The notes under the pieces: generated by a model | The model's database searches: none | What the model saw: the letters and a program-made list of their open reading frames with translations, nothing else | Told to the model about the DNA's origin: nothing | Translations under genes and position numbers: made by a program | Origin: Anseranas semipalmata | Lineage: Eukaryota; Chordata; Aves; Anseriformes; Anseranatidae | DNA: 64,000 nucleotides | Assembly: GCA_013399115.1 (NCBI GenBank) | Contig: VXAA01001497.1 | Location: forward strand, 1,496,656 to 1,560,655 | Direction of reading: 5' to 3' | Shown here: in pieces, positions 1 to 12,650 of the stretch | Layout: each line of letters starts with the position of its first letter | Position numbering within the stretch: the stretch's first letter is position 1

Positions 1-1108
1 CAGAGGTGAACCTCAAGGATACGCTGGACCTGGTTTACTGATGCCCTGTAGCTGTTCCAGCTGGACAGGAGGTTAGCAGGAAGCACAGTGAAATCTGAAT
101 GACAGCGTTATACGTTTGTTCTGTCCGGGCATGTATGACCACTCACTCTTAGCAGCAATGCAAGAGAAAAATTAATGCATAATCTAAGCCATCATTCAGT
201 TGTAATTCAGGTCTCATTTCCAGAAAGAATAGGAAAGTTAGCAATGGCTGTTACGCCATTGCCTAATTCTTCTCTAAAAATATATGAGATATTACAGTTT
301 GATTGATTAATAGTTTGCATTTACAAGCCTGGTCTCATCCATACCCTGTTTGTTTATACATTAGTATTACATTGTCCTTTTCTTTTCTCTTCTTCTCTTT
401 TCTGCATGGGAAGTTTATTCACGCTGGCATTTCTGCTAGATGTTGTTTGTTCAAGGCACAAAACCTTTAGGTCGTGTTTGAACAGGTCACTAAGCTAACT
501 GTCCTGAGGCTTTAGATTTCTCATCCAGATCACTGAGTAGGCAAGGGGTTGACATCAAGCGGAAGCAGCAGCAGCAAAGTTTAAACTTCCTGGATTTTTC
601 TGTTCTTTTTGATAAAGGAGATTTCGCTTGGATTGCAATTACGTGGAGATCCCTTCAAACCCCTCTGATTAAATTTGCAAAGCCCCTTTCCTTTCTGAGA
701 GGTGTAAGAAACCAAAGTTCACTATAGTTGAGTGCTGTGAAACTTTCCCACTTCTGCCTGTCTGGTATATTTTGAAGACAATGTTTTGCTTCCTCAGCAT
801 TATCACAGGTTTGGCAACCACTCCAGAGTCTGGCTGAGCTTTTTGCATGTTTCTTAGCACTGTGCATCAGTTTCTTGCTTCTATTGCTCAGGCTTCCCCG
901 ATGGCTTTTTTTGTCTTGATAATAGTATCAAGTCATTAAATGTTTTGAGAATTTTTACTGTAAGATGTATTTATGAGGGTATTAACATCTAAGTTTTATC
1001 CAGTATTGGTGAATCAAGTTGTTACACGTAGAAGTCTGACCTTCGATCATCTTGTTAACATATCCATCTAATATATGTCACTGTGCTTGTCTTTTATATA
1101 AAATACAG
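1..1108 (+). other. Intron (3' part) upstream of the first visible exon
   Basis: This is inferred to be intronic because it ends in an AG acceptor (1107-1108) directly before an open, phase-0 exon. The sequence is A+T-rich and carries no long open frame on either strand. The small open frames on the minus strand near 655-867 overlap each other in two frames and look like chance. I see no repeat family or promoter here. The 5' exons of the gene must lie to the left of the window. Confidence 0.6.
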
Positions 1109-1234
1109 GGTGAAGAGAAAAAGGTACCTGAAAAGACTCTTCATGCCCCTGTGTCACCTTCCTCTGTACCTGATCATATGAAGTGCAACATCCTTAAAGC
1201 TCAAGTAGAAGCTGCTTTTAGAGTAGGCACCCAG
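1109..1234 (+). CDS. Internal coding exon 1 of an unidentified large gene (126 nt, phase 0/0)
   Basis: The acceptor is a moderate pyrimidine tract ending in tacag at 1104-1108, and the donor is CAG|gtaatc after 1234. It encodes 42 residues, beginning GEEKKVPEKTLHAPVSPSS and ending with KCNILKAQVEAAFRVGTQ. The first half is Lys/Glu- and Pro/Ser-rich and probably disordered, with SP dipeptides. The second half (ILKAQVEAAFRV) reads like a short amphipathic helix, unusual in this otherwise low-complexity tail, and may be an interaction segment. The exon is a multiple of three, so skipping it would preserve frame. Upstream exons are missing, so the real N-terminus is unknown. I do not recognise the protein family. 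Support comes from both splice sites, protein-like composition, and frame agreement with the next exon 11.3 kb away. Confidence 0.7.
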
Positions 1235-4200
1235 GTAATCTGTGTTTGATATTTCCACTTCCTAATTTTGGTTTAATTTACAGCAATTTTCCAAAATCAC
1301 ATCAATCCTGAAGAAGCACCTTCTTATTTTATCAGGGGTACCCATACTGACCTAGCTTTCTCTAGCTGCTCTACACTTTCTTCAGGTATGTCACCATGAT
1401 TGATATGATGGAAATAGGAAATTTGTCCTAACTGATGTGATTAATACAGCTGAGAGAGGCTGTGAAAACAGGAGAGAAAGCCCCAGGAAATCTCCACGTT
1501 TTGATTCTGTCACTCTAGCTGTTGCTTACTTTGCAGCTGAGAAGCAGTAACCTCTGGAGTTTTCTGAGGCTGCCTACCACTCATGGAAACCGTGGTTATG
1601 TTGTAAAGATAATATCTGTGCATCCAAATGCAGCCTTTTTTTTAGGGGATTAACTTGTGTGAAATGTTAACTACTCTGTTGCTTTCTTACTTGTTCATCT
1701 GCCTTTTACTAAATTTCAAGCTGCTATTTTCACTGCTTGATCAGTGTTTACATCAGACACATCATGTTTCAAAAACACCACAGCAAGTTTTGCAATAATG
1801 TCATGCAACTGAAAAGTACTGCTAGACAGCAGGGCTCTAACAAAGTGATTTCCCAGTCAGAGGTATATCTAAGTGAAACCTAGAATATGTGATTCTTCGC
1901 AAGTGTAATTAGTGGACAAAAGATAATGCTATTTGTGCCAAAAGTAAAGCCAAATAGAGTGCTTTGGGAACAAAAGTAGAGACAGAACGATTGTTATGAC
2001 TTACCCCAAGTTCCTGTGGTATCCTTGTGCGTACTATTCTCTTTGAATACAGATTATGTTGGTGTTTCCATCACTTTGTTTCCTTTCACAATAACATAGC
2101 AGGTCAACTTGCCCTACAAAGGATTTTGTTAACAATCATCTTCGTGTATTTGTTGTTCCCTGGCAGATCTTTCATCTGAGTACTAGATTACATCTGGTGT
2201 AGATAGACCTAAGGAAGTATCAAAATTTGGCTGTTCTGACTGCCCTAGATTTCAAGAACAGGAACCATAAATCTGGCAGCATGTGGGGGAAGGAGGTTGG
2301 GTTTTTTTTTCTTTTATTTTTTTTTGGCTTACAGCAGTTCTATCACCTCTTTCTGAGTTCTGTGCTATATCAACTGTGTTTTATGCAGCCTGTTTCTTGT
2401 CTGATTGCCCTTGGATTTGCCCTCTGTTTTTTCTGTATGTCTCTTTTCTATAGGATGTCATGGTATATTTCTCACGTTTGTATTTTCCTCAGACTATGCT
2501 TAATGATCATGTTTGACTGGATAGTTAAAGACTGGAAGCAGTGCGTGCTGCTGCATTCAGAGTACAGCATTACCAAGGCAAGATAGGAAATGTGCTAAAC
2601 ATATGCATCTCTCAATTCACCTGCCCTGCTTTAATTTTTCACCCTGAGGTTTTCTGAGGGAGAACATCCTGGGTTGCTTTTTCGTCATGCCATAACTGTG
2701 TTCTTTGGCTGCTGCTATGTTGTAAATAAGTTTCATAACAAGCTGAGCATTCCTTTTTTCCTTCTTCCCTGTGTTGTTTTGCACAAGGCTTTAGCAGTCA
2801 GGTTGGATTAAGTACATGTCTGTAGGCTTGGCCCTTTTGAGAAAAGCCTTATGATTTCAGGAGGAAGGAGGGGAAGGAAGACTGCTGCAGGATAGCACAT
2901 ATTGTGGAAATATAATGGCATGCAGTTCAGTTTGAAATCCCTGTAGGTTTCAGTGCTAAAGAAGTATGGCTTAAGAGTGGTAGCCAGTAAGTTAGGATGT
3001 CACCTTTGTCTTGGAAATCCTCATTCAACTGCCTGATTGGCCACAGAATTGCCTGTGCTACTGAGATGAGTTCTGCACTTGAGCCCCCCTCCTGTCACAG
3101 GTGAGTGAGAATGATTACCCTTCCCAGATACATTGCAAAAATAAGTAGGCAGAGATGAGGCAGTGGTGAGCCTTTACAGTAAGAAGCTGTAGCTAGACAT
3201 GTGCTGGGAAGGGTAGACAACAGATCCACTGTGAAGGAGGAAGAAGAAACCTACCATCTATCTCCTAGAAAACAGGAGGATGGAGAGGGTTACATGAGGG
3301 TCCCGATAAACCACCTTCCCCATGTGCCATAAAACCACCCAGTTATCTCCTCTACTCACCCCTCCATGAAAAACTAACTGAATACCAGTAGCTAAACCAT
3401 TTCCCAGTGGCAATTCAGTCACCTTCAGGGAAGAGAGCCAAGATGGCATTACGCTACCTAGAGACACTTAGAGCATGTTTTTAAGGGAGCAGATAAGAAA
3501 TACTTTCTTCGTGGCAGACAACCATTGAACTCCATGTATTGCTCCAGGGCTCTTTGACCATATCTGGTACCTCCTGATGCCCAGTATTTCAGAGGACTAG
3601 TCCTGCTGTCCTCTGCCCAGCACTGTCTTTTAACTCCAATAAACCCCTGAGAAGTCTTGCCTTCTGGGCTTATTCTTAAAAGCATACCCCTCCAGTTTCT
3701 CATCTCTTCTGTTCTGAATTGTCATATTTCAACTTACAAGGCAGCAGGACAAAAAGTATATCTAGGTTCTATAAAGAACAGTCTGTATTTCAGTTGCTGT
3801 AATGCAAGACAGGCTGATTTTCCTCACGTAGAGCATGGATCTTTCTTATTTCATGGTACCACAAGAAGCTGAGGATTTGCTTCCCTTTACCTTGTAAAAG
3901 GAAGGAGAAAGAACCAAACTCTGTCTTATGCACATGCCGTTTGAGATAAAATGTTTTCTTAAAAGCTGGATAGAGTATCTACTAACATATTTTTAAAACA
4001 TTCCCCAAAGTCTATGGTTTAACCCCTCCTGTACAAAATTTCATGGGGCATCTTCATTATATATTTAGGTGTAAAAGTGTGAGAAAAATATTGGTGCACT
4101 GTGAGATCAGATCCAAAGTTAACAAACTGTTGCTTGAAACGTTTGTACCAGCTCTCTCTTCTCAGCAGTGGGAATATTTTCAATACCATATGCTACTAAC

Positions 4201-5044
4201 GTCAGGATGTGACAAGTTTATAAAGGCATCTCCTGCATGTAGTAGAAGAAACTGTTCTTTGTGAATACTGAGAATGGAGTAAATGTTTGCGAGTGGAAAA
4301 TAAAAACTGGGGCAGGAAATTTTATGTAGTTTTCTTTCTTTTTGGCAACTAGACACCAACTTGAGAGAGAGAGCCTTAGAAATGAATGATTCCAATACTT
4401 ATGATTACAAATATAAAAACAGGGAAAATTATGCAATACATTTGAAAATATATGCTGCAAGATGGTCTTTGCACTGCCTCATTTCAGAATTATGCTGAAG
4501 AGCTGTTTATCACATTCCTAGGGAGCAATATACCATCTCCCATGGCTATAGTCCTGACTAAGAGACTGAAAATTTGTAAGTTTATGGTGCCAATCACTGA
4601 GCCCTGCATGGGGTTTAGAGTTATGGAGCAGCAGGAAACTAACAGGAGTGAGTTTGTTTATTTGGTGAAGATGGAAATATTTATGTGCCGTTCTGCTCGT
4701 TGGAGAATCAAACTATGGCATGCATGGGGATGCTTGAAACTGAATCGAGGAGCACACTGCCACAGACACCACAGGTGAGAAATGTGAGGAGCCCACACAT
4801 GACTGTGGGAATCTGTGGTTTGCACAGGGCATGCCATGCTGTAGGTATCTGTAGGTCTAGAGCAAGACAGCAATATTTCTCAACACACCCTTCAAACTGT
4901 GCCACAGGGGTCTGCCACCTTCCAGCTGACAGACTGCATCTCACAGTTCCCACATAATTAAGCTCCAGGGGAGCACTAAACACTGCAAAGCGCCTGACAT
5001 CTTTTCCTTTTTTTTTTCTTTTTTCTTTTTTTCATTTATTCCAG

Positions 5045-5146
5045 ACTTCATTTGAGAGAGAGTGGTATAAAGCAGTGATGAGGAACTGCCAGAATACAAA
5101 AGACCAGCTCTCCCTGGCATTTAAAACCCCTTTGCAGCTTGCATGA
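5045..5146 (+). other. Exon-like stretch inside intron 1 (possible alternative 3' exon)
   Basis: A long pyrimidine tract at about 5011-5042 ends in ccag at 5041-5044, a very good acceptor. In phase 0, the phase left by the preceding exon, the following 33 codons are open and read TSFEREWYKAVMRNCQNTK, then DQLSLAFKTPLQLA, then TGA at 5144-5146. The composition is protein-like, but no convincing donor precedes the stop and no AATAAA lies close behind it. It could be an alternative terminal exon, a remnant, or chance. It is not included in the main gene model. Confidence 0.2.
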
Positions 5147-6868
5147 GTCAGTGCTGATGTGCTGTGATTGATCAGATGACTTGTTGGTATCACAAAAAGT
5201 CCCTTTTGCCAGACGGTTCATGGTCTAACTGATGGGCAAAAGATACTAGCAGGTTTTAGTTGCTATTTATATCCACTTGGGTTCTGGGCAAATCCTAATT
5301 ATACTTGGAATTAAGCACAGGCTCTTGAGCAAATGTACAACTATCTCAGCAGGGCTTTTTCTTTTGGCGGGGAATGTGTGTTATGTTGTAGTAGTTTGTC
5401 TTCTGCAAGTGGTGTTTGTATTCTCACCTGTTACCCAGGCTTTCCTAAATCCTTGTGTTGGTGTAAGTCTAGCAGGTTACCATCATGAAGGACTTGAGAT
5501 CCTGTTTCTCACAGCTGCAGCTGATTTTAGCATGGCTTGCATCCTTCTCTGCAGGCAAGGAAGGCCAAGCTCATTTTTAAGACAAGTTTTTGCGTCGCAG
5601 TTGTGGAAGACAAAAACAGAGGTGACATTACCCCTTTCCTCACTGAGCTGTTCCTCACTGAGTGCTATGGGTTGCTTGTTAAGAAAAAAATGGTGGGAAA
5701 AGGTAGTTTTGCTATGTGGAGTTATTTACAAAGAACATGCAAAATCCCATTCCTCTCCGCACAACAAGAGGTTCCTGGCTTACTGCTCCAAGCAGTACTG
5801 ACTCCAGAAGCTGGGCTTTAGGCTTCCCATCCAGCTCTTGCTCAGGTTGTTTGCTCTGCCTTTTCTCTGGGATTTTCTCCTCCTCTTCTCACGCACAGCA
5901 CAACCAGTCAATGCCCTACATCTCTGCTTCTGCTTTTTCAGCCCCAAGGGAAACTCTTGGCCAAGGTGGGGTATCTTCTACTCGGCCAGGTTTGGGTTCT
6001 TCAGCAAGTGATTGCCCTGTCTTGATTCTCAGTAAAGAAAGGGACATTTACACTGAACAAAGGGAAGTTCACTCCTCTGGCCCCTTTCACACACTACCTT
6101 TCTTCACAAGCTTATACACATGTAAATTTTTAGGTCAGCATCGATAGCCATCTCTCTCTTTCCTCCCTGTGCTAGAAGCAGGTACAGACTGATGATGATG
6201 CAGTTTTGCTTTAAATTTTGCAAATACGTGAAGAAGTACAGGTTGCTTGTGTTGTCGCAGGTTGCCTCCAGGGAAGGACTGGGCTGTGCTACAGAAAATG
6301 TCTCAGGACATGTGTGGGTACAGGTGTCATCCTGCAGCCTGTACTCTCTACACAGATGCAAGCCTTGGCTACAAATGTAAATGAGACTGGGACCTATGCA
6401 TTATTTATGGCAGAAAGGGTGCATAAGTGAGGTGACTCACAGTGCTAGTCTTTCTTGGCTACATTTTTGATGACTCTTTGCCATTTTCATTGTTCTTTGC
6501 CCTTTAAGGAAAGATTAAGGTGTAAGGACTTGTCAACTTGAAAGTCCGTGTGCATTTGCCATGTGCTCCTAGAAAAAATTCACTGTCTTTATATAAGCTG
6601 AGTCTTTGGAGCTTTATTCACATAAGGGGATCTGGATTCAAACCCTAATCAGGTCATGAATGAAAATAGAGTAGGTAAGGGGAAGACACTTGAGGATTTA
6701 TAATCTTATGCGATCTTTCTTATAATAGGACTTAAACAAATCCTTCTGGATTCCCACAGGAGTTCTCAGCTTTCACTAGATGTTGACTTAAGTACCTTGA
6801 AACCATCAGCTTTTCCAACATTTTAACCTCTTTCCATCACGAATTAGATCCCCTTTGCTTCCCTCTCT

Positions 6869-6890
6869 TCCCTCCCTCCCTCCCTCCCTC
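6869..6890. repeat. CCCT/TCCC simple repeat
   Basis: A pyrimidine-only tract of tandem ccct units, about five copies, within intron 1. The complementary strand is G-rich (GGGA repeats). It is a length-variable microsatellite by nature; no gene function is evident. Confidence 0.85.
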
Positions 6891-9616
6891 TACCCGTCCT
6901 TATTCACAGCACAAAGCAACCCCACAATTTGACAGTCTTCGTGTAGAGATCAGGACTGGAATTACGTGCATACAGCAGGTCACAGCTGAGGTGTTCGAGC
7001 TGTGGGGGAAGCTTGTGCAGCTCCTGATGTACACGATGCCTTGCTAAAGCCCTTGCTGTTAGTCACCCACTTGGATGAGCAATAAATGCTCCGGCAGATT
7101 TCAGGCTAAGTAAAGAGAAGCAATTGCACCAGGACTTTCGGCTCAAACATCAGCCAGTGCGACACCACGTTGCTTATAATTGTTCATAACAATGGAATTT
7201 AAAAATGGCTCTGCTTCAGATGCTCTGCCTTCGGTCTCTGAAGGGAAACAGGTTTGCTCAACTTTAAAAGCAAGACTACAGAAAACAAAAGGTGTCAGAG
7301 GTATAAAAATACAAGATTTTGAATGTGTGTGGGCCAGGATGATCAATATATGATACATGGAAGCTCATTATAAGTGTGTCAGCAATGATACCTCAAAGAC
7401 AGGGAAGGAGCTGAGGAAATGATGTGTCAGCTTTGTTGAGGTAAGAAGGGGAGGGAGGATTTAGATAAACAGAATGTGGGAAAAAGGGAAATCTTTAATT
7501 TATTCTCTGGGATACCGGAGGCAAATGTGGCAGCAGTGTCACAAGACTGTGACAACACGTTGTTGATATGTCAGTTATGTCTCCTCGCTGGCACGTCTGT
7601 AAGTGCCGGTACATGATGAGACGAGTACTGTTAATTGTGGTGAAGTGTTGGAGCCCTGCCATAGCCCAGGAGATGTGTGATGCTGGGCCCTGCTCAGGGG
7701 GAAAAAAACAGAGTAGTCCATTCCCAAGAGACCTAACCATTATGTTTTTCTGCCTGCAATGATACGTTTGACATATTAAATCACCAACTTAGGTTTACCT
7801 TGGCAGGATGTTTTTCCCAATGATGTGTTGCTTAGCCTGTATTGTCTAATGAGATCAGCCAACATTCAACGTGGTTGACAAATGACAAAAATGTTGATGA
7901 AGAGCTGAAAAACCTGTTATGCATCAGGCCTGCCTAGCATCATTACACAGCTGGAAAGGGCCAACAAGGTGAAATATTTCCAGACCACTGCACTGAGAGC
8001 CATTGCTTCTTTACCTTCGAAGATCTCCAAACGTGAAAGCTGTGTTGTTCCTCCTTCCTTCCTGTAACTGAGAACTTTGTGAAATTGCTAAATAAGAGAC
8101 ATTGAGTATTTCATAAAAGCCTTTCAGCCTCTTTTCTTTCTTGGACAAGAACCTGACCCTCACCTTTGGCTGCAGTGATCAGTTTCTTCATGAAGTTTTT
8201 TTGCTGATTCAAGTTATTCCCGTTGTGCATGAGATGGGATGAGAGCCGCAGCGATTCTCCTTGTGATGGAGGAGAGGCACACAGTGCACTAGCTCCTCAA
8301 GACCCTTGCTTGAACTTTGAAGACCGGAGCCTATGTTGTGCGGTGCCCTGTTGGAGGCTCATCAGCCCCAAGTCCCAGCCAGAATTAATCATCTATGCAG
8401 AAGCACCTGTAAGGCTGCAGCCGAGGTTCCATCTTGCCTGTGTCGTCCCACTCGGCATACACCCAGTGCAATCAAATCCCATTTCAAGGTCCTGTTGCCC
8501 ATCTTCCTGGGGCCAGCTCTTCCTTCAGAAGAAAATAGAAGGAGCTGCTGTTTACTAGGCAAATCCAGCCACCGGGGCTTATGAATTCCTTCATACAATT
8601 GCTCCTGTAGGCCAGAAGCATTCCCACTCCTGCTGGAAAGCTCAGCAGGGTCCAAAGTGGCATCCCTGGAACGTCCCTTCCCCTCTCTAAGGCTTCAAAG
8701 GATCCAGCTGCCAGGACAGCAGCAGAGCTTTTGAGTGCTCAGCAGTCAATTGAAAAACAGGCTGAAAACTGTCAGGGTCAGCCTGGCAGCCTGTAGGTAG
8801 ATTGCTTAGGCACCTGTGAACACAACTTGGTATTACTCAAATGATTTTCTCCTCTTTTCATCTCATGGTGAAACTAATGAGAAAGTAATGCTTTATCTTT
8901 GTTTCTAGCACTATCGAGAAAGTTAATGGCAGATGAATTTCTCCCCTCCCTCCCCCCTTTTTTTTTCCTCTGGGCCCAGTGCAGATAAGAAGGGAGAAAA
9001 AGAGAATGATATGATATTTTGTGGATGGATTGTATGGCTCAGCCTTTAATTTTGTTTGCTCTGCAGCCTGGTAGCCAGAAGAGCCAGCTTGTTTCTCTTT
9101 GGGTAATTATCAAATTAATCTGATTCTGTGCAAATGACGTTTCCAGGTCTGCCATGCCCCGCATGCCCTGAAACCTCTTCCTCTCAGAACAGCAGCCTCT
9201 GGGTGAGGGATAGTCTGCCTTAGCTAAGGAAGTCTGAGCAGCTCCATGGCGCTGCCTCTGTCCTGCTACACATCTCAGTGCTGGGCTTTCTGTGGGTGAT
9301 GGAGACTCTTCCAGACATGTTCCCCATCAGGTACCCCTACTTGCCTTGGCTAAACTCCCTGGTTTCGTGGATGGAGAGCAGCCTGCAGCAGAAATCCGAA
9401 TTGTGGCCCTAGCACATGAGCTCAGACCACCTAGGCACATTATTGTGAGAGTATGGGTGTGTTGTGTACAAGTGTAACCCTTGCTTTATGTTGTGGGTCA
9501 CATCTTTTCAGTAAGGCGAAGGATGTCTTTGCGTAGTTGTTGAGTGTTATTTGCTGAATTAGGAGGAAAAACAACAGAAGCCTGATGTCAGCTGATGACT
9601 TACCCGGTTCCTTCTG

Positions 9617-9641
9617 AAAACAAACAAACAAACAAACGAAA
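9617..9641. repeat. AAAC microsatellite
   Basis: Tandem aaac units, about five copies with one g interruption at the end, in intron 1. No poly(A)-tailed element was recognised next to it. Confidence 0.85.
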
Positions 9642-10614
9642 GCCCAACAAGCAAATGAGTAAAGCAGAGGCACCACAGGTCCTGACGGCCAAAGCCTTTT
9701 GCAGAAATGTTCATAGGTATAACATCTTCCTATGTCTGTTCATTCATAGGCATGGAGGAGAGACATAGGGCTGAGGAGAATTAGCCCATCCTTATTGATG
9801 TGCATACCTGCCCATGCACACCCATGGCACCTAGCATGCACGCCCGCATCAGCTGAGGCTGGTCAGGCCTCTCCATTTCTTCATATTTCTTCTCCCTCTC
9901 TCTCCCCAGTTTAGAGTGGGATTACTTGCTCACTGGTCTGTAGTACTTATTTGTAGGTACACCAGTGTTTTCTGTTCTCTAAAGCATGCGTAATAACGGA
10001 GAAAATTAATACAAAGGAAGTTACTCAGGATGCTGGCCATGCTGTTAAGGAGTATACCACTTCTTGAGAAGCAGGCTTAACCTTCTAATGCAGAGAAGTC
10101 AAAAGAGGATGATAATGTAGTCACAGAACTGAAAAGAAACCAAGGGCCAGTTACTAGGGACTAATACAATGAAGTCCTCTCAACTGGCTAATGAGGTCTC
10201 ACAGTGTTTGAGTAGGTGGAATTTTAATCATTCCATTCCTGGTCGCAGCCTCTGCACTGCATCCTCCATCGCCATATTCTCTTTTCTGTTGTTGTGTTCA
10301 AGTGCATCTTAAAATGCAGCTCAATTAATTTGGTGAAAAATGGAATATAGTAAAAATTATGGTTTTAAAAGATAGCCAGTTTGACACATAATAAGCAGCT
10401 AACTTGTCAGGCTTAACAATAAAATGTTGCTAAGAGATCAGTGTAAAAGAAGACACTGTGTATTAAGTTCCTGACAGCTGGATTCATGTTTACAGCTTTC
10501 AGAAACCCAACAGCTTTATAAAAAGCATTGTAATTTCTGCAGAACAAAGAAAAACTACTTCAGTGCTCATCTATGCCAACAAAGAGTGATTTTCAATGCT
10601 TTCTCTCAACTCCT

Positions 10615-10736
10615 TAAAAAAAAAAAAAGACAAAAAAAAAAACATTTTCTTTCTTTTCAAGAAAGCACTAGATTGTGACTAAATATTGGTCTAGACAGAG
10701 CTACTAGGAGACCAGTAGAAAAAAAAAAAAAAAAAA
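10615..10736. repeat. Two adenine-rich tracts
   Basis: Broken adenine runs lie at about 10615-10643, and an uninterrupted run of 18 A lies at 10719-10736. They sit about 75 bp apart in intron 1. There is no recognisable SINE or LINE body upstream, and no target-site duplication was identified by eye. Confidence 0.75.
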
Positions 10737-12582
10737 GGTTTTCTAGAACTGAGCTATATTTCTTACGATTACGAATTTCTTAAAACTAAAAAACCACACT
10801 CCTGGTCCTGAAATTATTCATGGCATGGTGCTAATTCCCTGAACACTTCAATTGTAAAACATTTGGTGGCTGAGTTACAATGGTGGTGACAATGTGATTG
10901 TGTCCCCCTTTTATATGACTCCTTAATGTTTAGAGCATTTGCCCAGGATTTAGGAAACTTCTGGCCAAGGGAGGTTAAATCCAAATATGTAAGAGCACTA
11001 TGTTGAGGTAGAGCTTCCCCAGTACCTACTGCTGGTCCTTTGTGTAAACTATCTGTAAACTAGCCTTCTCTGTAAAGCAGCCCCCTAGGAGAGGGACAGT
11101 CCTGCAGACGATGCTGATGATGGTTTCAGTATTAATATACAAGGTGCAACAACTCTAACAGGAAGGGTGAAGGATGGACTTATGTCAAAATACTCCCTAA
11201 CCCATCACCCCAAGTTCTTGCCTGGGCTAGAGTAGGCCCAGGAGAGGAGTCACTCTCTGCCAGGCTCCCGGTGGTCACAGTTTAGTTGCCCGTACAGTTA
11301 ATTGTGTGTACAAGCTTGCACTGTCTGTTCCCACCATGGCTGATGCTCTGGTGAATAGTGACCTGCAAAGTGGCAGTGGGGGTTTGCTCGCCCTGGCACA
11401 AGGGGGAAACGAACCTAAAACTATCACGACTTGGGTGATTTCCCCAAGCACTGAACATCCCTATTGATATTTTGTAGCTCATCACTAAGGTATAGAAGAA
11501 ACACAGGTCTTGATTTCCTTTCTTTTTCTTGTGAGTACCCTAAAATGGAATATATCAATTTGTGTTGAATGGAAAATCTTCTCAAATTTACAACTTTTTA
11601 CATGCCTGTAAAGTCCTTTGATTTGATTTGAAGGAACCTGTCTTATCATTTTTGAAGAGGATGAGACTAACACATTTAATGCAATTTGATCTCAACCAAT
11701 GTCCTCACATTCTTTTGGTTCAGATGTTGAACACTGAAGAATCACTCTGTTGTAGGCCCATATCAGCTCCATCTATCCATTTAGCAGAATGGAAATGTCA
11801 GAGCCTGCCAAGTCCATTACTGATTTGGAGATGCTCTCGTGTCTTCAGCCAGTGTTTTCTATAGAAAGGTGCAGTGTTGCCTTGACACGGGCATTTACAC
11901 ATGGATTGTGGAACCCTGCATCTCAGTTCAAGAGTATAATCTACCAACACCTGCCCAAATTGGGCGTTTCCTGGGTAATCAAGTAATTTTCATGTAAGTC
12001 ATTCTGCAATACTAGTATTTTCTACTCTATAGACAAACAGTATGGGAGAGACAGGACTCTGTAATTTAGCAGGGAGCAGTAGTGGGTAACATTTTCTGTG
12101 AACTGCATGTGCAGTGTGATTATATGTAGGGGATCCCATTTTTTTCAATAAATTTTTCAAAGACTGAATGAAAAACTGTGAGAGTTGGCATGATTTTGAT
12201 TAGACTACATAAATATTTATTTTACTCCAATTAAAAGAACAACTCAACTATCAGCATGTTTGTCTGGGTTGATTTTTATTATTTCTGCTCGAATGCTTTC
12301 TGGGGGAAACATAAATATCAGTATTCCTTTGCTTCTCCTCCTTTATCCCAACCCAAACTCTTCCTACCACTGTTGCTCTATACATTGTACATTTTATCTC
12401 ATCACAGTGAATCTCAGCAGTAGGAGATGATAAAAAAAATCCATGCTTTTAAAATCTGGGCAGAGTAGGCATTTTGGACATTGCAGTTTTATGGGGTACT
12501 TACAGGAATATGTTTTAATAACCATATATATAATCCGAAGTGTATGGATGTTGTACTAAACTTTGGCTCCTTCTTTTAACAG

Positions 12583-12650
12583 GCTGTGAAAGAAGAGACC
12601 TCTTTTGTAAATCCCAGTAAGACCTCCAGCCTGCAGGACCCTAATGTAAG
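12583..12650 (+). CDS. Internal coding exon 2 (63 or 68 nt, two competing donors)
   Basis: The acceptor follows a pyrimidine tract (ttcttttaacag, ending 12582). The frame is phase 0 and encodes AVKEETSFVNPSKTSSLQDP plus N, a polar Ser/Thr-rich linker. Two donors five bases apart are possible. AAT|gtaagg ends the exon at 12645 in phase 0. AAG|gtctgt ends it at 12650 in phase 2 and adds VR. The third exon needs two carried-over bases, so a direct join requires the 12650 donor. The 12645 donor fits only if an extra exon turns phase 0 into phase 2, which the 47-nt candidate at 17237-17283 does exactly. The end coordinate given is the direct-join version. Confidence 0.65.

Larger units (their letters stand above)
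1235..12582 (+). other. Intron 1 (about 11.3 kb)
   Basis: This is an A+T-rich stretch between two phase-0 exon boundaries. It contains a CCCT tract near 6869-6890, an AAAC repeat near 9617-9641 and two adenine runs near 10615-10643 and 10719-10736. A pyrimidine-rich acceptor-like tract at 5011-5044 is followed by an exon-like open frame, annotated separately. The longest open frame (5277-5801) starts with TTG, has no codon-like bias and overlaps others in different frames, so I treat it as chance. I saw no CR1 fragment in it. Confidence 0.6.

Noticed and set aside
2227..2586. 119-codon hydrophobic open frame resembling membrane segments
   Set aside because: TTG start, T-rich sequence that automatically encodes Phe/Leu, and no supporting context.
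5277..5801. 174-codon open frame, the longest in the window, hydrophobic
   Set aside because: It begins with TTG, lies in an intron, overlaps other open frames, and shows no splice structure or recognisable domain. Chance is likely in 64 kb.
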